DNA of 64,000 nucleotides. Source: Macrothele yani (taxonomy: Eukaryota > Arthropoda > Arachnida > Araneae > Macrothelidae). Where the stretch lies: contig CM077001.1 in the NCBI GenBank assembly GCA_039090855.1, positions 121,477,922 through 121,541,921 on the forward strand, in the 5' to 3' direction. The notes under the pieces are model-generated. The model did no database searches and had not been told where the DNA came from. It saw nothing but the letters and a program-made list of their open reading frames with translations. Made by a program: the position numbers and the translations under genes. Shown one piece after another: positions 55,156-64,000 of this stretch (positions are counted from its first letter, which is position 1; each line of letters starts with the position of its first letter).

Positions 55156-55630
55156 AGTAACATGTAGTGTTAGATACAAAAAAAGTGTAGAGGCGTGTCT
55201 TCGAAGGTACATGACAAATTGTTTGACCTTATTATTAACAATTCTGCGGGTTCTTTTATGGAATTTATTGGTTTCACATTTTATTTTGTAAAGCTATGTA
55301 CAAAAGTTGATGAGAAAATTGTTTAATTAGAAATTTAGCATGTAAATTGCGAATTGTCTGCGTGTTTGAAAAATATCACTTTCCGTTAGTGTAAAGTTCT
55401 CAGGTTCCAAAAATGAGAAATTATCGACAATTCTTTGCATCCCGATAAATCTTTCTCAAATTTCTGCTATACATATGTCTAAAATTCTATGACACACACA
55501 CGTCTTCGGCTCTTTTAAATTTGCGATTCATTGTTTGGCATAATGCGAACGATGTTCGCTGCTTGCTGATGGCCATATCAGAAGAGAGAACGGAAAAGAG
55601 CTCTTCTCAGTCTCTGGCTTGCTGTTTATA
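55156..55630. other. Spacer
   Basis: No feature was recognised. Confidence 0.4.
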
Positions 55631-56261
55631 CACTGTAAAAAAAATAAGGGGTGTGAATTCACGGAAATTTTTTGAAAATAACATATAGCAAAGGTGCCGG
55701 AATGTGTCTGTCTTTTAACGGCATTTCCGTTTCTAAAAGCTTCCGTTTCTTCTAACTTCTGTATTCTGACAGATTTTCCGTAGTGAGTAATTCCTATTAT
55801 TTTAGAAAACTCAGTTTCGGGGTTTTTCATATTCATAAAGAAAATTCGCAAAACTCTTTGACTTATTCGGCCCTTTAATCAGAGATTCTTATTTCCTGAC
55901 GTGAGAAGTTAACGCATCCTTTACCTTTGCCCAGACGAACCAGGTTCGAATTGCTCATTGTGCTTATACATAATGGCAGCCGCGCGTGCAGCCGTTGAGC
56001 CGGAAAGACCCTAACGCATCGTTACGTATAATGTAGAACTTTAATTGCACGATGATGAAATGTATTTTGCTATTAATGTGGGTGAATTAGTCATTTTGTT
56101 TTCTTGTAGCGTTTGTGTGTAGCTGACATACTGAACACTACATAAATCAATTCTTAAAACTTCACCTACAGTGAAACAGGAGTCACTCAAATAAAGTTCA
56201 ACAAGTATTAGGCGTATGCAAAAGTTTCCACCGCTTTAAGGAGAAAGGAGGCAGTTACAAT

Positions 56262-57425
56262 TATAACGAAGTAAATTTCTCCGTCATTTTTATCCGCGCC
56301 GGGGCTCGAACCCGGATCCCCTCATTCCGGAATAAGTCACTCTACCAATTGAGCTACGCGGACGTTTTATTCTGATTCCTATCTGCCTTTATGTCGTGTG
56401 CGTCCTTCTGGCAGGTACGTCACATCTCCTGGTACGTTACATCATCTCCCCCTTATTTTTTTTTTTTTTTTTTTTTTTGAAGTGCTGGAGAAGGGATTCT
56501 CTTATTTTTCCTATCTCGCGGTGTGGAAATAACATCACACCATTGCGAGATTTTGAACGGTCGGGTCATCCGGATAGTTCGGGCGCCATTATAACGAAGT
56601 AAATTTCTCCGTCATTTTTATCCGCGCCGGGGCTCGAACCCGGATCCCCTCATTCCGGAATAAGTCACTCTACCAATTGAGCTACGCGGACGTTTTATTC
56701 TGATTCCTATCTGCCTTTATGTCGTGTGCGTCCTTCTGGCAGGTACGTCACATCTCCTGGTACGTTACATCATCTCCCCCTTATTTTTTTTTTTTTTGAA
56801 GTGCTGGAGAAGGGATTCTCTTATTTTTCCTATCTCGCGGTGTGGAAATAACATCACACCATTGCGAGATTTTGAACGGTCGGGTCATCCGGATAGTTCG
56901 GGCGCCATTATAACGAAGTAAATTTCTCCGTCATTTTTATCCGCGCCGGGGCTCGAACCCGGATCCCCTCATTCCGGAATAAGTCACTCTACCAATTGAG
57001 CTACGCGGACGTTTTATTCTGATTCCTATCTGCCTTTATGTCGTGTGCGTCCTTCTGGCAGGTACGTCACATCTCCTGGTACGTTAGTTACATCATCTCC
57101 CCCTTATTATTATTATTTTTTTTTTTTTTTTTTTGAAGTGCTGGAGAAGGGATTCTCTTATTTTTCCTATCTCGCGGTGTGGAAATAACATCACACCATT
57201 GCGAGATTTTGAACGGTCGGGCCATCCGGATAGTTCGGGCGCCATTATAACGAAGTAAATTTCTCCGTCATTTTTATCCGCGCCGGGGCTCGAACCCGGA
57301 TCCCCTCATTCCGGAATAAGTCACTCTACCAATTGAGCTACGCGGACGTTTTATTCTGATTCCTATCTGCCTTTATGTCGTGTGCGTCCTTCTGGCAGGT
57401 ACGTCACATCTCCTGGTACGTTACA
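56262..57425 (-). mobile_element. Tandem TRIM-like array: four LTRs and three internal regions
   Basis: LTRs at 56262-56441, 56590-56769, 56909-57092 and 57246-57425. Internal regions lie between them and begin, read on the minus strand, with the primer-binding site TGGCGCCCGAAC. One exact duplication CAAT (56258-56261, 57426-57429) encloses the whole array. Units are almost identical, differing mainly in poly-T length (56455-56478, 56785-56797, 57116-57134) and a 4-bp GTTA duplication in the third LTR. Confidence 0.92.
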
Positions 57426-57429
57426 CAAT

Positions 57430-58437
57430 CAGGAAGCTAGTACACATTTATTCAATGAAATATTGGCCGTTAGCATCAATGACCTTTTGTCATTTTTCGG
57501 GAAACAAGTGAATGCCCCTTGTGGTAGAAGAACTCGGGTTTTGAGCTGAAGAACGCAGTGATGAAATTTTCCACCTCTGGAACTGTAGAGAACCGCTGTT
57601 GGGCTAGGACATATTGCATAGAGCGAAACAGATGAAAATCTGAGAGTGCAATGTCCGGGGAGTAAGCCAGGTGCGGGAAAACCTCCCAGTGTAACTATTC
57701 AAGGGTGGATTTCGTGGTGGCACCGACACGTGGTCTGGCATTATCGTGTAACAGGATGACCGGGAGGCGTCCTTTACCTGTCCATGGGCGTTTTTGCTCG
57801 ATTGCGGCGTTCAGTTTCCTCAACTGATCGCTGTATCGTTGTGCAGTGATTGTTTCGCCCGGTTTCAGCAGTTCTAAGTACAGCACTCGGTGCATATACC
57901 ACACACACACACACACAACAGCACCTTTCCCCGTGGATATCATGTTTTGCAGTCGATGTTGATGGCTGGCCTGGGTCGACCGAGGATCGCTTGCGTACGG
58001 GGTTGTCGCAACATACCTATTTTTCATCCCCGGTGACAACCTTCCACAAGGAATTTCCCCCTTGAAACCTCTTCAGCAACGACGTGCAGATGCCCGTTGA
58101 CCAACATTACACTCCGTTAAAGTATACGAAACCCACTTACCAATCTTCTGGATCTTCCCCAATTCTTGTAGGCTTCGTACCAACGTCGATTGTGCCACTT
58201 TCAAACGTTTCGCCAGTTGCGTGGTCGATTGTGTGGCATCCTCTTGCAACAGCGATTCCACCTCTTCGTCTGCGAGTTCCTGCGGTCTACCTGCACGTGG
58301 CTTGTCTTCCAAGCTTGGATCACCTTTCTTAAATATGGCAAACCATTCTCGACAACTCCGCTCACCCATAACCGTTTCGCCATACCCCCTGACATATTGA
58401 ATCCTATGCTTCACTCGCACTTTTCCCTAAATTAAAC
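57430..58437 (-). pseudogene. Mariner transposase, inactivated
   Basis: The N-terminal part (58420-58073) has the HTH and the SCREWFAIFKKGDPSLEDKP and GRPQELADEEVESLLQEDAT stretches. The catalytic part (58039-57695) has LLKPGETITAQRYSDQLRKL and VILLHDNARPRVG with the second catalytic Asp. A TRIM array sits beyond the C-terminus. Frameshifts separate the two frames, and an (AC)n-like tract (57898-57917) has grown inside the coding part. Confidence 0.9.
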
Positions 58438-58582
58438 ATTAATAACAAACAGTGCCGCAAATGAACTCTATCAACCGCCATGTTTGGCTTCATGTACTAA
58501 CTGACAGCACGGGTCGCCGGCCGGTTAGACTCCTACAGCGCCCTGTAGCGTGGGCGGCGGAAACTTTTGCACACCCCTAATA

Positions 58583-59139
58583 GTTACTTCCAGCTATTCT
58601 TTTATTGCTATCGACATACACTTGAACTGTAACATTCCAACAGAACAGAACATTTAATCGTCGAATATTAAACTTATTCGATTCGTAGTAAACGTCAGAA
58701 TTAAACAATGGTAACTGATAGAACTCTTAACGATAACTAATATATAAATATCAACATAACACGCAGCCTTTCAATAGACACAACTTTAACTAAACAACAA
58801 CTCTTACACAAATAGCATTAACTTCCACCAACAACACAATACTGCTGCTTCTCAAAACATTATATACGTATATCGTTCAGTTTTCATTTCAAACATCCAC
58901 ACGTCATACGTTTTGACCTCAAGGTATTGCCAACCATACTCTTGCGAGAGAGAAGGCATAACGTTAAGTTTGAAAAACGCGAAGAATGAACACAGATTTG
59001 CCTAGAGAAAGAAACTAAAAGGGAAAGTTAAATTAGAGTATACGTCACATTCTACAGGAGCTTATAATTTTTCTGAATAGGTTTGTAATCATTTTTATTT
59101 TTCTGTAGAAGGACTTATCACAAATTAAGTATTTTTTTT
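58583..59139. other. AT-rich block inside the CACTG element
   Basis: It is absent from the related CACTG copies. No coding or repeat signal was recognised. Confidence 0.4.
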
Positions 59140-60241
59140 TCATCGTGAGTTTTCGAAGCAACATAATGCTTTGGAACTCGATATCTTTTTAAACTGACAA
59201 TGACTTTCATTTACCTTTAAGTAAACGTGAAATGAACTGCTTTACAGTATTATTTCACAAAACTCGTAAACGTAAGATTTACTCTTGAGAGCTATATCAG
59301 CTCCTTTTTTGTCTTAAGAAGTCCACAGGCTTTTACATAGACATTATACAATCACCTGTACAATAATTTGAGCACCCGGTTTCTTATCGTAACACATTAT
59401 GCAATAGCTGGAGCACAAGATGGGGAGAGAGGAGAAAAAATATCCGGTGCACACCAATATCCAAAATTTCATGCGATATGCTATCCATATTATCCGATCT
59501 CGCTACAGAACTTCAGAATCAGGAGGTCCATCGACAGACGATTGAAATTTAATAGTTCATCAAATTTCAAGTATTCACGCCAATCGCCCCTACTACCAAA
59601 CTATTTTTGTCATGCTGACACCGAAAAAAATGACAACAGAATTTTTCCGTTAATATACGAAAGAAATTGCGAAAAGGTTTCTGAAATTTCAGAATTTTCA
59701 TGCCGTACGAAAATTCCTTGGAGTTCAGGAATTTTTCGAGTGTAGAATTGAAAACGTTTCGCTGATTCACGAAAAGGAGTCATGGAAAATGGCTGGTGAA
59801 TTTCACATATTTTTTTAGTGCAGCAATTTTAACTCCCTCCCGTATCTTTCATCTTCTTTGTTTGTTGATAAATTTGAGTTAGGAATTTTATTTTCTTAAT
59901 AATCCCCTTAGGGCTCCCTAACGTCGCGGGATCTTAATAAACATCGCAATGGCGCTTAATAGCAGTTAAGCCACTGATCATAGACGAATTAATGAGAAAA
60001 AGTGAATAACCGAGCTTAAAGGTCACATATTCTTCTTGTAAGGTCAGGTGATGCGTAACATCACAGCCTCTCCTTGACAAATGTCAACCCCGCCTTCTCG
60101 TGGTGCATCCTGTTCCCACTAAAGGGGCTCTGACGACCGCCAATAGCGGTATAACTATACCATCGGGATCAGAGGAAATGCTATCCCACACTCACCAACC
60201 CGCTTGGCCAGCGTGGTGAGTTATGGCCAAACACCTCCAAA

Positions 60242-61393
60242 ATGACTCTACAACTTAAATCTTGGCCCTCAGTCTCCGGCAGCTGGAATGTACCTGGCCA
60301 AGGCAGCGGCCAGTGCGACATGAAGGCAGAGGGTGCTAAGAATCCCCGGAGGACCGGACTAGGCTGCCATTTGATGCTGACCTTGGCTACCTATAACGGA
60401 CGCTCCCTATCTTCTGATTCAAGGCTTCTTGAATTGGAAGAGGAACTACAAAGGATCAAGTGGGACATCGTCGGGCTAAGTGAGGTAAGGAGAAAAGGAG
60501 AAGATCTCATTGAACTGAAAAGTGGACATCTCTTCTATTATCGTGGGACAGATACTGGCAGAACTAGTGGTGTTGGATTTATAATAAACAAGAAACTGAA
60601 GGATAAAGTGGTAGAAGTTGAAAGTTCCTCTGACAGAGCTGCACGACTCGTTATCCAACTATCGAGAAGATACCAGGCTCAGATTATTCAAACTTATGCA
60701 CCCACCACAAGTCATCCTGAAGAAGAAATTGAAGAATATTATGAGGAAATTCGTCATCTAAATAATAAAGGTAAGCAGCACTTGAAGATAATTATGGGAG
60801 ATTTCAATGCAAAAATAGGGCAACGGCAACAGAATGAAACTTCAGTAGGTAAATTCGGTCACGGCAACAGAAACCAGCGTGGAAATACTCTCGTTGAGTT
60901 TGCAGAGGCAGAAGGATTTTTCATCTTGAACTCCTTTTGCAAGAAAAAGCCACACAGGAAATGGACATGGAGACATCCAATTGGGACGACAAGTGAAATT
61001 GATTTTATTATGTGTAACAAAAAATTCGTCATCGAAGACTGCAGTGTGCTGAACAAGTTCAACACAGGTAGTGACCATAGATTGGTGAGATGTAAGATGC
61101 ACCTCAACACTAAACTGGAACGTGGCAAGCTCATAAGACAAACAAAATGTATTGACATAACCAACCTTAAAAAACACCATAATACTTTCAAGTTGGAACT
61201 GAAGAACAGATTCTCTGCTTTAGAAGGCCTAACATCGGAAGAAGTGGATATTTCGGAAGTTAACAGAAAAGTAACCAAAGCTCTAATGGAAACAGCAACA
61301 AAATTAGCTGGGTCTAAGAACAAGTTGCATGTGAACAAATTATCAGGAAAAACCAAAATGTTGATGCAAAAAAAGAGAGATGAGGACAACTAA
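60242..61393 (+). CDS. RTE endonuclease part (apurinic/EEP-type), first half of a frameshifted polyprotein
   Basis: This part nicks target DNA to prime reverse transcription. Endonuclease/exonuclease/phosphatase-fold motifs appear in order: ATYNGRSL (residues 49-56, Asn), SEVRRKG (80-86, catalytic Glu), TYAPTT (151-156), GDFNAKIG (186-193, Asp and Asn), WTW…EIDFIM (241-257) and SDHRLV (277-282, Asp-His pair). All expected active-site residues are present. The frame then runs past the EN domain into the linker and stops at 61393, 14 bases after the next frame's first ATG. In intact relatives this is continuous with the reverse transcriptase. The chosen start is the first ATG of the open frame; the first ~45 residues may be 5' UTR. 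Confidence 0.85.
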   Translation: MTLQLKSWPSVSGSWNVPGQGSGQCDMKAEGAKNPRRTGLGCHLMLTLATYNGRSLSSDSRLLELEEELQRIKWDIVGLSEVRRKGEDLIELKSGHLFYYRGTDTGRTSGVGFIINKKLKDKVVEVESSSDRAARLVIQLSRRYQAQIIQTYAPTTSHPEEEIEEYYEEIRHLNNKGKQHLKIIMGDFNAKIGQRQQNETSVGKFGHGNRNQRGNTLVEFAEAEGFFILNSFCKKKPHRKWTWRHPIGTTSEIDFIMCNKKFVIEDCSVLNKFNTGSDHRLVRCKMHLNTKLERGKLIRQTKCIDITNLKKHHNTFKLELKNRFSALEGLTSEEVDISEVNRKVTKALMETATKLAGSKNKLHVNKLSGKTKMLMQKKRDEDN

Positions 61394-63194
61394 AGTAGAT
61401 GTGACTTCCAAAGTGGAATATATAGAGCTATGCAAGACAACACGAAAAAGTATCACTGAAGACGTAAGGAAATTCAACTGTGAGCTAGTGAGGAAAGCAA
61501 TTGAAAACAACCAAAGCCTTAAGATAGCAAAGGGACATCTCAGTAAGGGAAGAAAACAGATTATGGCTCTGAGAAAAGAAGATGGTTCTATAACAAGAAA
61601 TAGAGGCGAAATTTTGACAAGAGTGAAAGATTTCTACTCCAAATTATATGAAAGGGATGATACATGTACTCCAGACATCATGAAAGGTACCAGAGTTCTT
61701 CCAGTCCTCCCAGCAGAAGTTGCTCATGCAATCAAGAACATGAAGCGGGGGAAAGCTCCAGGAGAAGATGGAATTACTATAGACATCATACAAGAAGCAA
61801 GTGGAGAAATTGAAACAGTACTCGCCCAAATTTTCACTCGATGCCTTAATGAAGGGAAGATTCCTGAGGATTGGAACAATGCTACAATGATCCTGCTACA
61901 TAAAAAAGGTGACATTGAGGATCTCAAAAACTACAGACCTATCAGCCTCCTATCAGTGGTTTATAAAATCTTTACTAAAGTTCTTTCACACCGCTTGAAG
62001 GTAACACTGGACATGGCTCAACCGAGAGAACAAGCTGGATTCAGGAGTGGCTACAGCACAATAGATCATATCCACGTACTGAGAGAACTGATTGAAAGAG
62101 CAAGGGAATATGAACTTCCATTGTGCATGGCTTTTATCGATTATGAAAAAGCCTTTGATTCGGTGAAACCATCAGCAGTTACCACGGCTCTGAAATCCTG
62201 CGGTATTGAAGATGCATACATTAATATTATTAATAACATCTATGAAAATTCAAGTGCAAAGATTCGGCTGTTTGAAAATACAACACACATAAAAATTGGA
62301 AAGGGAGTGAGACAAGGTGACACCATATCTCCGAAGCTCTTTAATGCCACATTGGAAAATGTCTTTCAATCACTGAACTGGGAAAACAAAGGGATAAAGA
62401 TTAATGGAGATTATCTAACCCACCTTCGTTTTGCTGATGACGTAGTCATTTTTGCAACTACCCCATCAGAGCTGCAGAGTATGATCCAGGAACTTGCTGA
62501 CAAGAGTAAAGAAGTGGGATTAAAAATGAACTTTCAGAAGACAAAAGTGATGTTGAATGCTTTTACAAGAAATGAAGATTTATCGATTGATGGAGAAAAA
62601 CTGGAGATAACAGATACGTATGTTTATCTTGGACAGCAGATATCAAATGAGGGTCACATTGATGAAGAAATTAATCGGCGTACAAAACTTGCCTGGAGAG
62701 CTTTTGGAAGAAACAGCATAATTTTCAAGAGCAATATGCCATTATGTCTTAAAAGAAAAGTGTTTGATCAATGCATCCTTCCAGTGCTTACGTATGGTGC
62801 AGAGACGTGGACCTTAACTAAAAGAGACATACAAAAGCTGCAGACAACTCAAAGTAGCATGGAGAGGTGCATGCTTGGTATAACCAGGAGAGATAAGAAG
62901 AGGAACTCGTGGATCCGAAAAATGACGAGAGTGGAAGACATCATGATCAGAGTTAAATCCCTGAAATGGCAATGGGCTGGACATACTGCCAGAAGGACAG
63001 ACCATAGATGGACAGCCGAAATTTTAGATTGGATTCCAAGGGACAGGAAAAGACCCAGAAAAAGACCACATGGGAGATGGGTGGATGAAATTCGTAAATA
63101 TGCGGGAGTGACATGGAGGAGACTGGCACAAGACAGACCGTTGTGGAGGAAACTTGGGGAGACCTTCGTCCAGCAGTGGATTGATAATGGTTGA
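61380..63194 (+). CDS. RTE reverse transcriptase part, second half of a frameshifted polyprotein
   Basis: RNA-dependent DNA polymerase of a non-LTR retrotransposon. Motifs in order: KAPGEDGI (125-132), NYRPISLLS (184-192), FRSGYST (221-227), AFIDYEKAFD (251-260, first catalytic Asp), GVRQGDTISP (309-318), RFADDVV (350-356, catalytic DD pair), then GLKMNFQKTKV and YLGQQIS. The C-terminal region after LPVLTYGAETWTL is the conserved tail also seen in the truncated copy at 4134. It is in the +1 frame relative to the endonuclease frame. The first ATG is probably not a real start. No internal stop. Confidence 0.88.
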   Translation: MRTTKVDVTSKVEYIELCKTTRKSITEDVRKFNCELVRKAIENNQSLKIAKGHLSKGRKQIMALRKEDGSITRNRGEILTRVKDFYSKLYERDDTCTPDIMKGTRVLPVLPAEVAHAIKNMKRGKAPGEDGITIDIIQEASGEIETVLAQIFTRCLNEGKIPEDWNNATMILLHKKGDIEDLKNYRPISLLSVVYKIFTKVLSHRLKVTLDMAQPREQAGFRSGYSTIDHIHVLRELIERAREYELPLCMAFIDYEKAFDSVKPSAVTTALKSCGIEDAYINIINNIYENSSAKIRLFENTTHIKIGKGVRQGDTISPKLFNATLENVFQSLNWENKGIKINGDYLTHLRFADDVVIFATTPSELQSMIQELADKSKEVGLKMNFQKTKVMLNAFTRNEDLSIDGEKLEITDTYVYLGQQISNEGHIDEEINRRTKLAWRAFGRNSIIFKSNMPLCLKRKVFDQCILPVLTYGAETWTLTKRDIQKLQTTQSSMERCMLGITRRDKKRNSWIRKMTRVEDIMIRVKSLKWQWAGHTARRTDHRWTAEILDWIPRDRKRPRKRPHGRWVDEIRKYAGVTWRRLAQDRPLWRKLGETFVQQWIDNG

Positions 63195-63220
63195 CAATGA
63201 TGATGATGATGATTCTTCTT

Positions 63221-64000
63221 TAATCAATAATAAAATGAACTGGTTACTGAATTCTGAAAATATAAAGATGGATTTATGTTAAATATTGTATTTTTTTGTC
63301 GAGGAAAAGGATCTCTGAGATTTTCTGCGGCAAATAGATGGCAGAAATGAAAAACCAGCGTAAAATAGTATCATTTAATTAATCATTTAACGGATATTAA
63401 TTACTGAGGTCTGAAACAAAAATGATTAATTTCTTAATGAGCCAAAATTAATCTACTTACAACGTCTTCCTTTAAGGAAGATTGTTTTGACCTTGGATTC
63501 AGTTCCATATGATAAATACTCAATGAATTTACTCACGGTGGGCACAACAATTTAATAGTAACACTCCATGAAAACACAAATTAATTAATTAGAAAAATGG
63601 CTCGTCAGTCTAACTGAGAAAACATAATTACAACCTTAACTAAATGATGCGTCTGACTCAACCGTTGCCCTGAAGCTCTCTGCAACACTATCGTAGTTTT
63701 CAAACAGACCGTGCATTCAAAGCACGCGAACAATCTCGTGTGCTACATAACATATTAAAACACGTGGCATCACCAAAGACAATTATGTATGTAACTACAA
63801 CAAAAATGACAGCAGCTTCCTTGCTTTTTTTTTTTTTTTTTTTTGTCATAAGAGTAATAAAATAAGTCAAGCATTATCATCTGTTTTATGCAAACCAAGC
63901 ACGATAACACAAGTTTACCTTATTTACAATAATTAAATAAGATGCAGGCTGGTGACTGGAGACTTTTGATCTATCTATCAATCAACATTTTGCAACTTTT
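63221..64000. other. AT-rich flank
   Basis: Poly-T at 63826-63844. No gene or element was recognised before the window ends. Confidence 0.4.

Larger units (their letters stand above)
56208..58580 (-). mobile_element. Mariner transposon hosting the TRIM-like array
   Basis: TIRs TTAGGCGTATGCAAAAGTTTCC (left) and GGAAACTTTTGCACACCCCTAA (right), flanked by TA (56206-56207, 58581-58582). Net length without the array is about 1.2 kb, normal for mariner. Confidence 0.92.
55631..59820. mobile_element. CACTG-ended DNA transposon carrying a mariner insertion
   Basis: Left CACTGTAAAAAAAATAAGG (after TA) and a damaged right end TTTTTTTAGTG. Arms match the copies at 19345 and 32703, including the 'gacattatacaatcacctgtacaataa' tract at 59340. 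The mariner at 56208-58580 and about 500 bp of AT-rich sequence after it are extra. Confidence 0.75.
60004..63220 (+). mobile_element. Near full-length RTE-clade non-LTR retrotransposon
   Basis: A presumed 5' region (about 60004-60241) precedes endonuclease and reverse transcriptase frames that together total about 987 codons, normal for RTE. The 3' UTR is very short and ends in a (TGA)n-type tail AATGATGATGATGATGATT, typical of this clade. The 5' boundary is not certain. A truncated relative lies at 3327-4556. Confidence 0.88.

Noticed and set aside
61360..61395. Programmed ribosomal frameshift in the RTE
   Set aside because: Not preferred: RTE elements normally have one continuous frame, and an indel near an A7 run is a simpler explanation. 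Read data would decide.

Overview
This window looks like a gene-poor, transposon-saturated stretch of a large animal genome, most likely an arthropod. The reasons are the mariner, Tc1 and DUF4817-type transposase remnants, an RTE-clade non-LTR retrotransposon, tRNA-derived SINEs with poly(A) tails, a repetitive arthropod-type protein pseudogene, and no operons or bacterial signals. I find no intact host gene. The only long, well-preserved reading frames are the two halves of an RTE element at 60242-63194. I do not assign an order or species.

Layout. 1-770: degenerate 150-bp tandem repeat. 2351-2848: solo LTR of a miniature LTR element, with five tandem tRNA-like units. 3198-4664: hAT-like element holding a truncated RTE copy, itself interrupted by a tRNA-cored inverted repeat; a dead mariner follows at 4674-5954. 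7172-8290: 74-bp minisatellite and degenerate repeats. 8470-11935: direct repeats around a minus-strand pseudogene that is broken by a solo LTR and by a dimeric SINE. 12423-12999: deleted Tc1/mariner relative. 15600-16600: 55-bp satellite between inverted tRNA-like sequences. 16917-24127: CACTG-ended elements, one carrying a three-part higher-order repeat. 26060-29440: hAT-like elements and SINEs. 30080-31900: dispersed palindromic motif and a dead mariner. 32632-38808: a large nested palindrome holding a CACTG-ended element, which holds a DUF4817-type transposon, which holds three SINEs. 39857-41640: foldback-like element. 43813-47510: satellite array with an inserted miniature LTR element. 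48581-54748: one hAT and three Tc1-like remnants, one carrying a complete miniature LTR element. 55631-59820: a CACTG element carrying a mariner that carries an LTR-internal tandem array. 60004-63220: RTE element.

The most interesting system is a family of very short LTR retroelements (TRIM-like, about 490-510 bp, no coding capacity). Each LTR of about 180 bp contains a tRNA-like sequence with A and B boxes. Five loci have exact and different 4-bp target-site duplications (AAAT, CGTA, AACT, ATGT, CAAT). The complete copies have a lysine-tRNA-type primer-binding site directly after the 5' LTR and a purine tract before the 3' LTR. The arrangement parallels plant Cassandra elements, which carry 5S rRNA sequences in their LTRs, but here the cargo is tRNA-like. 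One solo LTR has amplified its tRNA-like unit fivefold, and one insertion has become a four-LTR, three-internal tandem array. No partner encoding reverse transcriptase or integrase is visible in the window, so mobilisation in trans is an inference.
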